Below, in pieces: positions 49,804 to 59,601 of a stretch of DNA of 64,000 nucleotides. Below the pieces are notes generated by a model. It was not told where the DNA came from and ran no database searches. It saw only the letters and a program-made list of their open reading frames with translations. Within the stretch, counting starts at the first letter, position 1; each line of letters begins with the position of its first letter. Made by a program: the position numbers and the translations under genes. The DNA comes from Cladopsammia gracilis. Its lineage: Eukaryota > Cnidaria > Anthozoa > Scleractinia > Dendrophylliidae. The DNA lies in assembly GCA_022457155.1 (NCBI GenBank), contig JAJGOT010000290.1:916001-980000 (forward strand), read 5' to 3'.

Positions 49804-49974
49804 AGCCCGAGTAAATGACTGTAGAGTTTTGTAACTCTACAGATCAGCTTCTGTATTGTTATATTGTCCAACCTTTATTATTTTCAATTACATTACTTTT
49901 CCCTGCCTTGAATAGCGTTTTTGCTAACTTGCAGGGTAACTGTATTTAAGTTTATATGCCTAATAAAGTTTTGT

Positions 49975-50000
49975 TTGTTGTTGTTGTTGTTGTTGTTGTG
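49975..50000 (+). repeat. (GTT)n microsatellite, possible LINE tail
   Basis: TTTGTTTGTTGTTGTTG follows a polyA-like CCTAATAAAG. The AATAAAG-(GTT)n arrangement resembles the simple-repeat 3' tail of a non-LTR element, but no reverse transcriptase remnant is visible upstream. Confidence 0.5.
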
Positions 50001-50553
50001 TGAGGTATAGGACAAGACAGGTAGGAAATTGGAGGAAAAAGCAAACCAATTCCAACACTGCAGAATATTTTGCCCTAGAAAAAGAGGAAGGACACAGGAG
50101 AACCAAGAAAGGGGTGGGAACCAGTGATATAAGCCAGGACTCCTTTGTTCTCCCCACTTTAATCACAAAGTTCCGGTACAAAAGGAACTTAGCCTAGCCA
50201 CTGACAGTTCATTGTCATTTACCATCAGCAAAGAACAGTTTCCACATCTGCCTGCTGAATTATGCATTGCCTTCCTCATTTCTCCTACTGATTATTAACA
50301 TGGAATCCCTGCTTCCTGTTCTCTCTTTTCCTTCATTATGAATCTGAATCTGAAGGGATGGAAAATTTGCAAAACTGCATGTTATCTGCTTGCGACAGAA
50401 AAAGTTGAAAAAACATGGGAGGCACCAAAAAGGAGTGCGAACCAGAGGTAGCAGTAAATTGAGACCCCTTAGATCTTCCCCACTTTAAAATTCAGCCTGT
50501 ATCAATACTATTACTTAAATGTACAACCTAATTGTGATTGTTATCCTTTCTAG

Positions 50554-50603
50554 GAATATAAGGAAAGAGTGTGTATTACAAACAAAAGCAAACAGACAGT
50601 GTA
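50554..50603 (+). promoter_or_regulatory. Acceptor and leader of zinc-finger gene 1 coding exon
   Basis: Acceptor TTATCCTTTCTAG/GAATATAAGG at 50,553/50,554. In the zinc-finger frame a TAA lies at 50,559, so translation must begin downstream; the first in-frame ATG is 50,604. Confidence 0.6.
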
Positions 50604-51647
50604 ATGGAGCGTTCCAAATACAACACAGAAGACAAACCCTACAACTGCAGATGTTGTGATAAGTGCTTTAGTCAGTCATCAAATTGCAAGGAACACAAGC
50701 GAATTCACACAGGAGAGACAGGAGTGAGATCTTACAAGTGCAAATATTGTGACAAGTGCTTTCCTCACCCATCAGATTGCAAGACACACGAACGAATTCA
50801 CACAGGAGAAAAACCTTATAAATGCAAGTATTGTGATAAGTACTTTACCACACTTGGAAATTGCAAAATGCACGAACGGATTCACAAAGGAGAAAAACCT
50901 TATCAATGCAAATATTGTGATAAGCAGTTTAGCCAGTCATCAAATTGCAAGACACACGAACGAATTCACACAGGAGAAAAACCTCATAAATGCAAGTATT
51001 GTGATAAATGCTTTAGTGAGCTATCATTTTGCAAGAAACATGAGCGAATTCACACAGGAGTGAAGCCTTATAAGTGCAAGTATTGTGAGAAGTTCTTTGG
51101 TGATTCATCAGTGTGGAAGAAACACGAGCGGATTCACACAGGAGAAAAACCTTATAAATGCAAGTATTGTGATAAGCAGTTTAGCGTGTCATCAAATTGC
51201 AAGACACATGAACAAATTCACACAGGAGATAAACCCTATCAGTGCAAGTATTGTGATAAGCAGTTTATTCAGTCGTCACATTGCAAGACACACGAACGAA
51301 TTCACACTGGAGAGAAACCTTATCAGTGCAAGAATTGTGATAAGCGGTTTAGCGATCCATCAGCTTGCAAGAGACACGAACGAATTCACAAAGGAGAAAA
51401 GCCTCATAACTGCAAGTGTTGTGATAAACAATTTGGCCAGTCATCACATTGCAAAATACATGAACGAATTCACGAAGGAGAAAAACCGTATGATATGTAC
51501 AAAGACAAAGAGCCTCAACCGTTATCTCCCCCCGCTGAACACACTGCAAACCAGTTGAACACATTCAGCTGTTGGATTTGTCAGGAGGAATTAAGTAGTC
51601 ACGAGCTTCTAATGGAACACTATGATAATCACATGATTTTGCAGTGA
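50604..51647 (+). CDS. C2H2 zinc-finger protein 1 (10 fingers plus C-terminal finger)
   Basis: 347 aa in one exon. After a short lead (MERSKYNTEDKP) come ten tandem C2H2 fingers of 28 residues with TGEKP-type linkers. A spacer follows (about residues 285-315) and then an eleventh, separate finger CWICQEELSSHELLMEHYDNH with exact C-x2-C-x12-H-x3-H spacing. A nuclear DNA-binding role is expected for the family; the target is unknown. The core leucine of the finger helix is replaced by Cys in nine of the ten tandem fingers (Trp in finger 6). No KRAB, BTB, SCAN or other effector domain is seen. The 3' flank is shared with gene 2. The GTG-initiated extension upstream is not used (TAA at 50,559; see leader entry). 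Confidence 0.85.
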   Translation: MERSKYNTEDKPYNCRCCDKCFSQSSNCKEHKRIHTGETGVRSYKCKYCDKCFPHPSDCKTHERIHTGEKPYKCKYCDKYFTTLGNCKMHERIHKGEKPYQCKYCDKQFSQSSNCKTHERIHTGEKPHKCKYCDKCFSELSFCKKHERIHTGVKPYKCKYCEKFFGDSSVWKKHERIHTGEKPYKCKYCDKQFSVSSNCKTHEQIHTGDKPYQCKYCDKQFIQSSHCKTHERIHTGEKPYQCKNCDKRFSDPSACKRHERIHKGEKPHNCKCCDKQFGQSSHCKIHERIHEGEKPYDMYKDKEPQPLSPPAEHTANQLNTFSCWICQEELSSHELLMEHYDNHMILQ

Positions 51648-52462
51648 CACTGGATTCTGGAGTAATGTCACATTGGATCATTTTAATGTTTAAAATATCA
51701 GATCATCTATTGTAGCAGTTTGAGACAATATTATAAAAACATTAAGTTCCCCTGGTGAATGCATTGCGTTGGTCAAGTATCATTGAAGTTACGGTTTTTA
51801 TTTTAAGGATATTCGCGCTAATTGTTTATGCCAATCCTTACTGCCCACGCAATTAGTGTTGCAATGCCATGCTACATCATGCATGAGTGCGCATGCAAGA
51901 GAAGAAATACAAGCACATAAAGGGTGGGAAGCCGTTGCGTTAACATTGCTTAGATTTAACTTGCTTAGATGGTCGGTGACCAATTTTTTTTGAAAGATAG
52001 TTTTCTTTTCCAATTCGACAGATTGTGAAAAAATGAACAAAAAATCATTGTACTAGTAAGTTTAAACTGTTTCCATTTTTCTACCCACGCAACATCAAAT
52101 CCTGCCAACTTTTGGCTGTCAGAATTTGCAAATGTTGTCGTTTAAAGATTAGATTTACTGGCATAAAATTTAGGAAAGAAAGTTGCATTTTAGAGATTCA
52201 TTTGCAATATTTTTAGACTAACAGACATTGGGGTCATATCCAGTAAGGAAGACCAATTTTTCAAAATTTGGGTCGCCTTTCAGATATCTTATCTCGAAAA
52301 TGAAGTCAGTGACCCCCCACTTTTTTTGCATTTCTGACACAAATAACTCATAACCTAGCTGTAGCAAAAGATTTATAAAAAATCAATGTTAAAGGATTTT
52401 TGCATGAACGTCCTTAAAGCACAAGTGTACATGTAAATTATTCAAAACATTTCATGCATTAT
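51648..52462. other. 3' flank of zinc-finger gene 1
   Basis: Starts with sequence shared by all four cluster members (GACACTGGATTCTGG, TGTAGCAGTTT.AGACAATATTA), probably 3' UTR, then unique AT-rich DNA. No gene seen. Confidence 0.5.
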
Positions 52463-52818
52463 TGCACAAGTGCAAATATTGTGACAAGTGCTTTTCCCAA
52501 CCATCACATTGTGAGTCAGACTCAGGAGCAAATTCACACAGAAGAAAAATCTCATAAGTGCAAGTATTTTGATAAGCTGGCAGTTTGGCCAGTCATCACA
52601 TTGCAACAAACATGAATGAATTCACAGAAGAGTAAAACCTTATGATATGTACAAAGACAAAGAAGCTCACTTAGGAGAGAATGAGCCTCAACTGTTATCT
52701 TCCACTGCTGAACACACTGCAAACCAGTTGAACACATTCAGCTGTTGGATTTGGCAAGAGAAATTAAGTAGTCAGGAGCTTCTTATGGAACACTGATAAT
52801 CACATCTTTCTGGAGTGA
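52463..52818 (+). pseudogene. Zinc-finger gene remnant 1
   Basis: Two decayed fingers (CKYCDKCFSQPSHC then broken frame; CKYFDKL...), followed by the family's C-terminal spacer (MYKDKEAHLGENEPQL) and the last finger, in which the second Cys of C-x2-C is lost (CWIWQEKL) and a stop interrupts the final His region (EH then TGA). The upstream fingers are missing. It is a broken copy with no intact product. Confidence 0.75.
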
Positions 52819-52866
52819 CACCAGATTCTGGACTAATGTTACAATAGAGTATTTTAATGTTAACAA

Positions 52867-53168
52867 TAGTGCTTTAGTTATTTATCACATTGCAAGAGAC
52901 TTGAAGTGATTCACACAAGATAGAAAGATGGCAAGTGATTTAGCCGATTACATTATTTAAATAAACATAAAAGAGCACACCCAGGGGACACTTCTTTGTG
53001 AAATAAGGACAAAGCCGCTCACTCGGGAGAGACTGAGCCTCCACTGTAATCTTCAACTGCTGATTTAGTGAACACACTGCAAACCAGTTGAACACATTCA
53101 GCCGTTGGATTTGTCAAGAGGAATTTCTTCTTATGGAACACTATGATAATCACATGATTCTGGAGTGA
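52867..53168 (+). pseudogene. Zinc-finger gene remnant 2
   Basis: Starts with a broken finger (CFSYLSHCKRLEVIHTR then stop), followed by a degenerate C-terminal spacer. The last finger retains WICQEE and EHYDNHMILE but lacks its first Cys (RWICQEE) and part of the middle (LSSQ lost). The 3' flank (53,169-53,310) matches those of the intact genes. Confidence 0.7.
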
Positions 53169-53310
53169 CACTTGATTCTGGACTAAAATCACAATGGAGT
53201 ATTTTCATGTTTAAAATACCAGGATCATCTGTTGTAGCAGTTTAAGGCAATATTAGAATAGGATTAAGTTCCCCAGGTGAGTGTGTTGAATTGGGCGAGT
53301 ATTATTGTAG

Positions 53311-53916
53311 TCACTGTTTTTTTTTTAAAGCATAAATGTGATTTATTCAAAATATATTATGCAGTATTGGGTAAGAAATATAGTCCATGGTCCAAGTTGT
53401 TTTGTTCACGACATAACATTAAATCGCCTTTTGTAGAACTGGCTTTAGAGTTACACCGTGTGGCATGAAATTTTTGCTGGTTTTAATTTTTGCGGATTGC
53501 CCTTTATCCGCAAATATAAGAAAGGAAAAAAAATAATGCTACGCAAAAATTTACTCCCTTTAGTCAAATAAAGAACTCTGCTTTTTACTGGGGCGATATC
53601 AAAAGTAAGTAAGAACTATTAACATTGATTTCTAATAGAAAACAACACTTTTTTTAATACGGATGATATCTGTTTACAAACATTCTTTTTGTTATTCAAA
53701 TGTGCCAGCCACTGGAACAAAAGAACCCTTTGTTTCGGCAGCCAATAAGGCTCTGGTTGGCACATTAATAACAATTGGTGATGTCATTGATATCTTCCCA
53801 GGGGGTAGGAGTTTTGTTTGCTTTTGTTGCTGCATCAGTTTTTTAATGCAGTACTGTATCACCTTCGAAGATTTAATACAATTCAGTGTCAATGTCTATA
53901 AAAGTGGAACGTACCG
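53311..53916. other. Intergenic, no supported gene
   Basis: ORFs of about 100 codons on the plus strand around 53,663-53,986 run into the adjacent transposon end and show no domain. Confidence 0.45.
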
Positions 53917-54367
53917 CAGTGTTCTCACCAGGATTTTGCCTTGGGAAGTCGCAAGGCCCCCTCTGCTGAAAAATAGGGGCCCTTAAGAATATTAGAGAGA
54001 CAAAGTCACTCCAAAAGGTCTGTTACATGAAGTACCTACCTGATCCAACATGGCGGACAAGATGTCGATGCTTTATACGCAAACCTTCACCACGTACGTG
54101 TGACCAACGAGGGTAAAGGCAATAAAATTAAAGGCTTTAAATTTTTTGATAAATGTTTTTGTTCATTTGAGCAAGCAAAATACTGGGGTGTTCGACTGAC
54201 CGTTAAACTACCCATAAACATTCAAAAGTCCGTTTTACTCGAAGCTTGCTCCTGCGCCCTAACGGGCGCATCTTCTTGGCTTTTGGTGATTTGGTGCGCC
54301 ATCTCAATTTCTTTTTTTGCGGAAATCCCACAAGGCCGCGGCCTGGTGAGAACACTGGTATACACTG
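53917..54367. mobile_element. 451-bp DNA-transposon-like element, CAGTGTTCTCACCAGG ends
   Basis: CAGTGTTCTCACCAGG at the left end is matched by CCTGGTGAGAACACTG near the right end, which then adds GTATACACTG. The direct repeat GTACCG is found on both sides (53,911-53,916; 54,368-54,373). No transposase. The CAGTG end is hAT-like, but the 6-bp duplication does not fit well. Confidence 0.7.
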
Positions 54368-55140
54368 GTACCGTAACTCAACAATTACTAAAAGTTGAAA
54401 ATATTAAGTTTCCTTAAAAAAAAGTTTCCTTCCTTGTTAATGTTCTGCTGCTTCAACTGAGTAAACCGCAAAAATTAATTCCCAACAGAAATTTCAGTCA
54501 TCTCGAGCCGAAAAATATTGTTCCCCTGAAACACAAAAGATCGCCAATCCGCTAAATAAAACTCCCGCGAAAATTCATGCTACACGGTAGGGTAGTCATC
54601 TCCATTGAGCTACAATTACTGTAACTTACTGTTGTGATTTCGAGACATGAATGCCAATTAGTCAAAATCTATCTTAATTTGTTTGTCAAGAAATCGACTT
54701 CCTGGTCCAAGTTGTTTTATCCTGCGTAGGAAGCGCCAGACTATTTATAGGGTGAAATTACGAGGAGGCACACGTGAGGGGCGCGCGCGAAAGGGAGAGG
54801 TGGTCTCTCTCCCTTCCGCGCGTTCCCCATACGTCCCCGAAATTTAGCTCTATGCAAATGTGAATAAACTGGTACCTGCAATGCAGGCTGTTTTGTTCTG
54901 GTTTATTAAAGTTTCTGGCAGATTTTAATGTTTGAAAAAGCGGTTGTAGTCACTGCTTAACACAGGGTTTGAGTAATGATGACGGGGAAAATGTTCCCTT
55001 TTTCTCTTGTCACGAAACTTAAATGTTGGGAAGGGTGGGGTTGGGGAAAGTGTTGTTGCCAGAACCATTGCAGTGCCAGGATACGAAGTTTGTATGGGCG
55101 AAAATTCGGGATTATAAAAGGGAACAGTCTAGATTCCATA
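54368..55140. other. Intergenic with a GC-rich hairpin
   Basis: No gene. An inverted repeat at about 54,779-54,829 (GGGGCGCGCGCGAAAGGGAG against CTCCCTTCCGCGCGTTCCCC) looks like the core of another small palindromic repeat. Confidence 0.5.
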
Positions 55141-55428
55141 GCTCAGAAGGAGGTCGGACACCTTATTGAGACTTATATAACGGAGTAACTGGTTAGCTTT
55201 CAGTTGAGGTTAGGGGTAGCAGTTTATATAGTTAAACTTAGGACTAAGCAACCCGAGAAGCTAGGTGGTACAGTGGTACGGTAGGCTATCTAAGCCTAAG
55301 CCTAGCTGAGGTCACAGGTGGGGATTTTAGATTTTCTTTTTTACACTTAAACATTTATTGAAAATAAAATTGTAAGTGTCGACATTACGTTATATAATTC
55401 TCAATAAGTGTCCGACCTCCTTCTGAGC
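55141..55428. mobile_element. 288-bp TA-flanked MITE
   Basis: Near-perfect terminal inverted repeats of about 31 bp: left GCTCAGAAGGAGGTCGGACA..., right its complement (TGTCCGACCTCCTTCTGAGC). TA on both sides (55,139-55,140; 55,429-55,430), which fits a Tc1/mariner-type insertion. No ORF. Confidence 0.82.
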
Positions 55429-55840
55429 TATAGAACGTAGACTCTACCTTATAAAAGCTGGCCGTTGAAGGTGATTCCACGGTTTTGCATTGCGCATCAC
55501 TAACTGCGCATATTTTTTGCGTCATCAGCGCGTGCACGTGCACGCGCCCCATTTTTTATTTTAAAATTGAAGTTCTCGTATAATGAATATCTCGTAGGCA
55601 AAATTTGAACGAGAATCTATTGTAAGTTCTATTTCAGTGGAATTACCTTAATAGGGGTGACCGCTTAATACAGGGCCGTTATATACAAGTTGAAATGTAC
55701 TTTAAAAAAATCAACTGTGATCAATCTTTACTGATGAAAACGCGCGTTTTAATTTACCAGTGAGGTAGAAAAGAGAAGGAAATTGGGAAGCCTGGATTCT
55801 AGCGTCCTTTACCACCACACAGAGTAAAAATAAGGAGAGA
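55429..55840. other. Intergenic, no supported gene
   Basis: Repeat-like AT-rich DNA (TATCTCGTAGGC, GACCGCTTAATACAGGG) without coding features. Confidence 0.4.
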
Positions 55841-56003
55841 GTGTGGAGAGAACGTCTCTCCATTCGTGCTGTGCAAAGTTTGAGAATCAGCTCATTATTT
55901 TTTAAGCGTTCTGATCGGCATTACATAAAGGACTCCCAACTATCAGAACAGGTCATTATTAATTCCACATATGCAAAACAAGATGTTACAGTCGATGAGA
56001 TTA

Positions 56004-56180
56004 TAGAGCGTATGCACTCACGTGGCAAGCAGCTATGCAAATTTATTGGAACAAAAGAAAGTGTTAACATAAGAAAAGCGTTCAAATCCCACAGGATTGT
56101 TTTGGTACACCAACATGGCCGCCGTTCTATTGTTTTGGTACACCAATATGGCCGCCGTGACGTCATGTGCATACGCTCTA
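56004..56180. mobile_element. 177-bp TA-flanked MITE inside the retroelement
   Basis: Inverted ends TAGAGCGTATGCAC and GTGCATACGCTCTA, with TA on each side. It includes a 34-bp direct repeat (ATTGTTTTGGTACACCAA...ATGGCCGCCG). It keeps the surrounding frame open, so it creates a misleading 222-codon ORF. Confidence 0.7.
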
Positions 56181-56498
56181 TACGGACCCACACCACGACC
56201 TTAGAAAATGTATTCTACATCACCTTACAACAGAAGGAAAAAAAAATACCAAAAATATATTGGATACGAAAACTTCACAAGACACCGTATAAAGCACGTT
56301 TTATTGCAAATTCAAATTTATGCACCACTTCTAAGATCTCCAAATTGATTACTGATTGCCTTAAACTTGTCAAGAGTCACTGTACTTCGTATTGCAAGAC
56401 CGTATTTTGGAACGAACAGGTGTTAACTGCATGTGGATCATCAACAATTCCGTCGTTGGATGTAATTCGCACATTGCAGTACAAACAACTTTCGCTTA

Positions 56499-56936
56499 CA
56501 GGCCCGTAGCAAGCCATAAATTAGTGGGGGGGCCCGAGTGGTGCAGGGATCCCAACCAGCTTCTATCTTCAGTTTCACTAGTACTTGTTTTTGTCGTAAC
56601 CCACGATCTTGAGAAAACATTATCACGCCTTTCAAGAACACAAGAACTCAAGCACGATTTCTGCATTCACTCTTCATCCGTTGACTTTAAACAGACCGAA
56701 CGGACGTCTCAAGAAACATAACGATTTCAGACGTTAATGTGATTGGTGAATTTCGATCCGTTTTGTTTGTTTCAGGTTTTCCTAGAAGAACATTAGTTGC
56801 AAAAAAATAGTTGTTTGGATTTCGAAAACATAAAGACTATATCTAACAACAAGGAGTTTTAATTTAAATTTCCAGAATTTCTAGGGGGGGGGGGGGGGGG
56901 CGGGCCCCCCAGGCCCCTCCCGCTGCTACGGGCCTG
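56499..56936. mobile_element. 438-bp element with CAGGCCCGTAGCA ends
   Basis: Perfect 13-bp inverted ends CAGGCCCGTAGCA/TGCTACGGGCCTG flanked by CTTA on both sides (56,495-56,498; 56,937-56,940). An internal G-run and C-run are near each end. No transposase. Non-autonomous DNA transposon. Confidence 0.82.
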
Positions 56937-57080
56937 CTTAATCAAGTTAGTACTTGGAACTTTTCTACTCTTTATATTAGCCTTCCACACGCCAAACTTA
57001 AACATCAACTCGAAAGGGTTTTTACACACATTCTGGGCTAATGATAGGACGTCTACGAAGTACACTTACTTCTCCTGTAA

Positions 57081-57355
57081 CAGGAGCGGATCCAGGAATT
57101 TCTGAAAGGGGGGTCCGGGTTCATGTGCCCCGGAAAATTTTTCCGATTTTACCCTCTAAAACGCCATTCCCGGCATTCCTGAGAGTCGAAAAGCGTTTGT
57201 TAAGTCAAACTGAAACTTGACAATCAGTCAATTGGTGGAAGTGAAAAAACTACGTATAAAACAATTTTAATCTGTTATTTTTATGAACCACATGGGAGAC
57301 ACAAGTCTGATAGGGGGATCCGGACCCCCCGACCCTCCCCTTGGATCCGCCACTG
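57081..57355. mobile_element. 275-bp element with GCGGATCCA ends
   Basis: Left CAGGAGCGGATCCAGGAA and right TTGGATCCGCCACTG are imperfect inverted ends; inner GGGGGGTCCGG/CCGGACCCCCC continue them. TGTAA and TGTAG flank it, a probable short target duplication with one mismatch. It splits the retroelement between its palm-domain motifs. Confidence 0.68.
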
Positions 57356-58167
57356 TGTAGGAAACTGTGCCTCGCTATTGATTTTCTTATGGACAATATC
57401 TACGTCCGCTTCGGAAACTCAGTTTTTCGGCAAACTATTGGCATACGTATACCAATGGGCACTAACAGCGCACCTTAAGTTTGTTGGCTGATCTGTTCCT
57501 CCACACCTTCGAGTATGATTTCATGTTCAGAACAATGGAGCAAGATATGACCAAAGCCGTCCAATTTAGCAACACCTTTCGTTATATCGACGATTTATTG
57601 AGTGTTAACCATGAGAATTTTGGAAATTACATCAGCGACATTTACCCGTCGGACCTGGAACTAAAGCAAGAATCAAGAATGGTGACAGCAACACACCTTT
57701 CCATCTCAGCGTCTACGACAAGAGGGATGACTTCTTATTTCGGATTGTCAATTTTCCTCACATGGACAGCAACATTCCCACCAATCCGGCCTATGGTGTT
57801 TATATATCTCAATTGGTGAGATATGCTAGAATTTGCAAATCGAAGTTGGATTTTATACATAGACTTCGCTGACTTTCATCACGTCTCCTTCACCGAGAGT
57901 TCAAATCTACGCTCCTTCGTAAATCGTTTACTAAATTCTTCAAACGCCACGGTGCTATCATTGAGAAGTATGGCACTACACAACGAGAAATTAGACTAGC
58001 AATCCAGAATTGAGAAACATCGCCGTATCCTTCGTTATTATAGATTCTTTATATCATCCTAGCACCCCTATTTAATTTCTATATTGCTTCTATTCAGGTT
58101 AATGCAGGTGCGCGTGCTTGGCTTATTCAGTTGATGTGATGACTTGTTTTGCATTTTAAACTATTTA

Positions 58168-58308
58168 CCCACAGTTCATGTTGGCCTTGCCGTTCCGATG
58201 GAAAGCCTGGGCACCAGTGTTTGTTTTGTCAGCGTTCATTAATTATTTATTTCTGCTTCGTTGGTTGAAGTCGTTGTCGCTTTTATTTTGAGGATTTCGT
58301 CTGTAAAG
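58168..58308 (+). other. Probable promoter/5' UTR exon of zinc-finger gene 2
   Basis: Duplicate of 46,131-46,303 and ending at a consensus donor (GTAAAG/GTAAGA). Inferred to splice to the acceptor at 59,538/59,539. Non-coding as far as can be seen. Confidence 0.5.
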
Positions 58309-58379
58309 GTAAGATATCTTTTCTAAAAACAACAGCATAAAGGGCAAGTTTCAACGTATAAATACAGAATGTGGCCCAG

Positions 58380-58860
58380 TATCCGACTACTTCAGTTTAA
58401 AACTGCTTTAACTTTCCTTCCTCAGTCGCAAGAGTGCACTGAAATTTGGCCATGAGACAATCCATTACAGTGACTGTGATATGATGAAAAAAAGAAGGTT
58501 TACGTTTTTACCTTCGTATCGGTCGTGCAATTTGCATTTCTGCAGAGCTGCTTTGTTGGCCAGTATCCGACGGCTCCTCTTTCTCGTGCAAACATTTTAA
58601 AGTTTTCTTTTTTCCCAAGAACAATCATCGATTGGAATAATCTCTCTGCCGAAACCGTTTTAATAAATCTATTGACGCTCTTAAAACTCGCCTATACCTT
58701 AATTTGACTATTTAGATTTTTAGATATATCAGATGTTTAGTTATTTTTATTTAATTTGATTTTTCTTATATTTTATTTTATTTATAGTTGGCGTGATATT
58801 CTATGGATTTTGCCGACTTAATAAATGTAAATGTAAAATATAAATGTAAATGTAAAAGTA
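58380..58860 (+). mobile_element. LINE 3' end with (TAAATG)n tail
   Basis: The ORF end at 58,525-58,707 carries LKFSFFPRTIIDWNNLSAET, a hallmark of the reverse transcriptase C-terminus in CR1/L2-type non-LTR elements. An AT-rich UTR and a (TAAATG)n-like tail at about 58,823-58,857 follow. 5'-truncated; the left limit is uncertain. It lies within the inferred intron of zinc-finger gene 2. Confidence 0.65.
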
Positions 58861-59538
58861 GTCTAGCTTAGTCTGGCATTCGATTCCCAAATTAGTATTT
58901 ATCGACTTTGGAACCGAATCGTGAAACTACGCGTGCGGCTGATCAAAGGTACTCTGGGGTTGTGGAGAGAAAAGATGAAAAATTTGCCAACAAAAACTGT
59001 TTATTTCTGTTTGTTTTCTTAGAAAATGCTTTTAAATGTTGATTTTTTTATACATTTTTATTTCAGTAACACTTTTCTTGGCCATTGCTTCTACTGCTGC
59101 ACAATTTTGTTCGGTAAAGGAAATACTGGTCGGACACTGGGCATACTAAATCAAGACTTAGGGTCTATACACATGTTACCGGAATGAGCTTCGTTCCAAA
59201 ATGAAGTAGGTACTGTATTCACATAACAAAATCGACCGGCTCAGCCAAAGGCATTACACAGTTACACAGAATCCCTGCTTCCTGTTCTCTCCTCTCCTTG
59301 ATGAAGATGATGAATCTGCAGATTTCTTACCTCCTTTTTTCACAAGAAAGGAAGGTTGAAGGGGAATACTGCATTTTCACTACAGAAAAAGTCCAAAACT
59401 GCGGGAGACTAAAAAAGGAGTGCGAAGCAGGGGTATCAGTAAATTCAGACCCCTTGGATCTCCTCTGTTTTAAAGCTCAGCCTATTTCAATAGTGTTACT
59501 CAAATGTATGACCTAATTGTGATTGTTTTCCTTTCTAG
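58861..59538 (+). other. Distal part of the inferred intron of zinc-finger gene 2
   Basis: From about 59,270 it matches the end of the gene 1 intron (AATCCCTGCTTCCTGTTCTCTC; GACCCCTT.GATCT). It ends in TTTTCCTTTCTAG. A 72-codon ORF at 59,298-59,516 is not open in the homologous sequence of gene 1, so it is not supported. Confidence 0.5.
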
Positions 59539-59601
59539 GAATATAAGGAAAAAGTGTTACGAAAACAGAGAGATGACAAACAAAAGCAAACATACAGCAT
59601 A

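Larger units (their letters stand above)
46304..50553 (+). other. Inferred 4.25-kb intron of zinc-finger gene 1, repeat-filled
   Basis: Runs from GTGAGA to TCCTTTCTAG. It contains a mariner-type MITE (46,998-47,239), a (TTTAAC)n microsatellite near 47,550, a large inverted-repeat element (49,066-49,803) and a (GTT)n stretch (49,975-50,000). The last ~280 bp resembles the end of the intron of gene 2. No independent gene seen. Confidence 0.45.
55841..58015 (+). pseudogene. Penelope-like reverse transcriptase remnant, broken by nested insertions
   Basis: Conserved RT pieces occur in order on the plus strand: KIYWIRKLHKTPYKARFIA (56,255-56,310), FSTLYISLPHAKLKHQL (about 56,960-57,010), GNSVFRQTIG and PMGTNSAP (about 57,410-57,475), the catalytic YIDD in FRYIDDLLSVNHENFG (about 57,575-57,625), and a C-terminal tail (FKRHGAIIEKYGTTQREI, about 57,930-57,990). 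Frames change near 56,400 and at 57,478, a stop lies in the tail, and three DNA elements interrupt it. The element type is judged from the K-x-HK, PMGTN and YIDD motifs. No GIY-YIG endonuclease was recognised. The extent upstream of 56,180 is uncertain. It is not functional. Confidence 0.65.

Noticed and set aside
50571..50603. Upstream GTG start for zinc-finger gene 1 (and 59,554 for gene 2)
   Set aside because: GTG is not a usual nuclear start. In gene 1 an in-frame TAA lies at 50,559 and the first ATG is 50,604; in gene 2 the first ATG of the exon is 59,602.
50749..51558. ORFs in a second frame of the zinc-finger exons (also 59,654 and 60,335)
   Set aside because: By-products of the 84-bp finger periodicity; they lack zinc ligands.
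55841..56509. 222-codon ORF as a host gene
   Set aside because: It is a chimera of a decayed retroelement and a MITE (56,004-56,180) that happens to keep the frame open.
59298..59516. 72-codon ORF just upstream of zinc-finger gene 2 as an extra coding exon
   Set aside because: The homologous sequence upstream of gene 1 does not keep the frame open, and it lies in the inferred intron.
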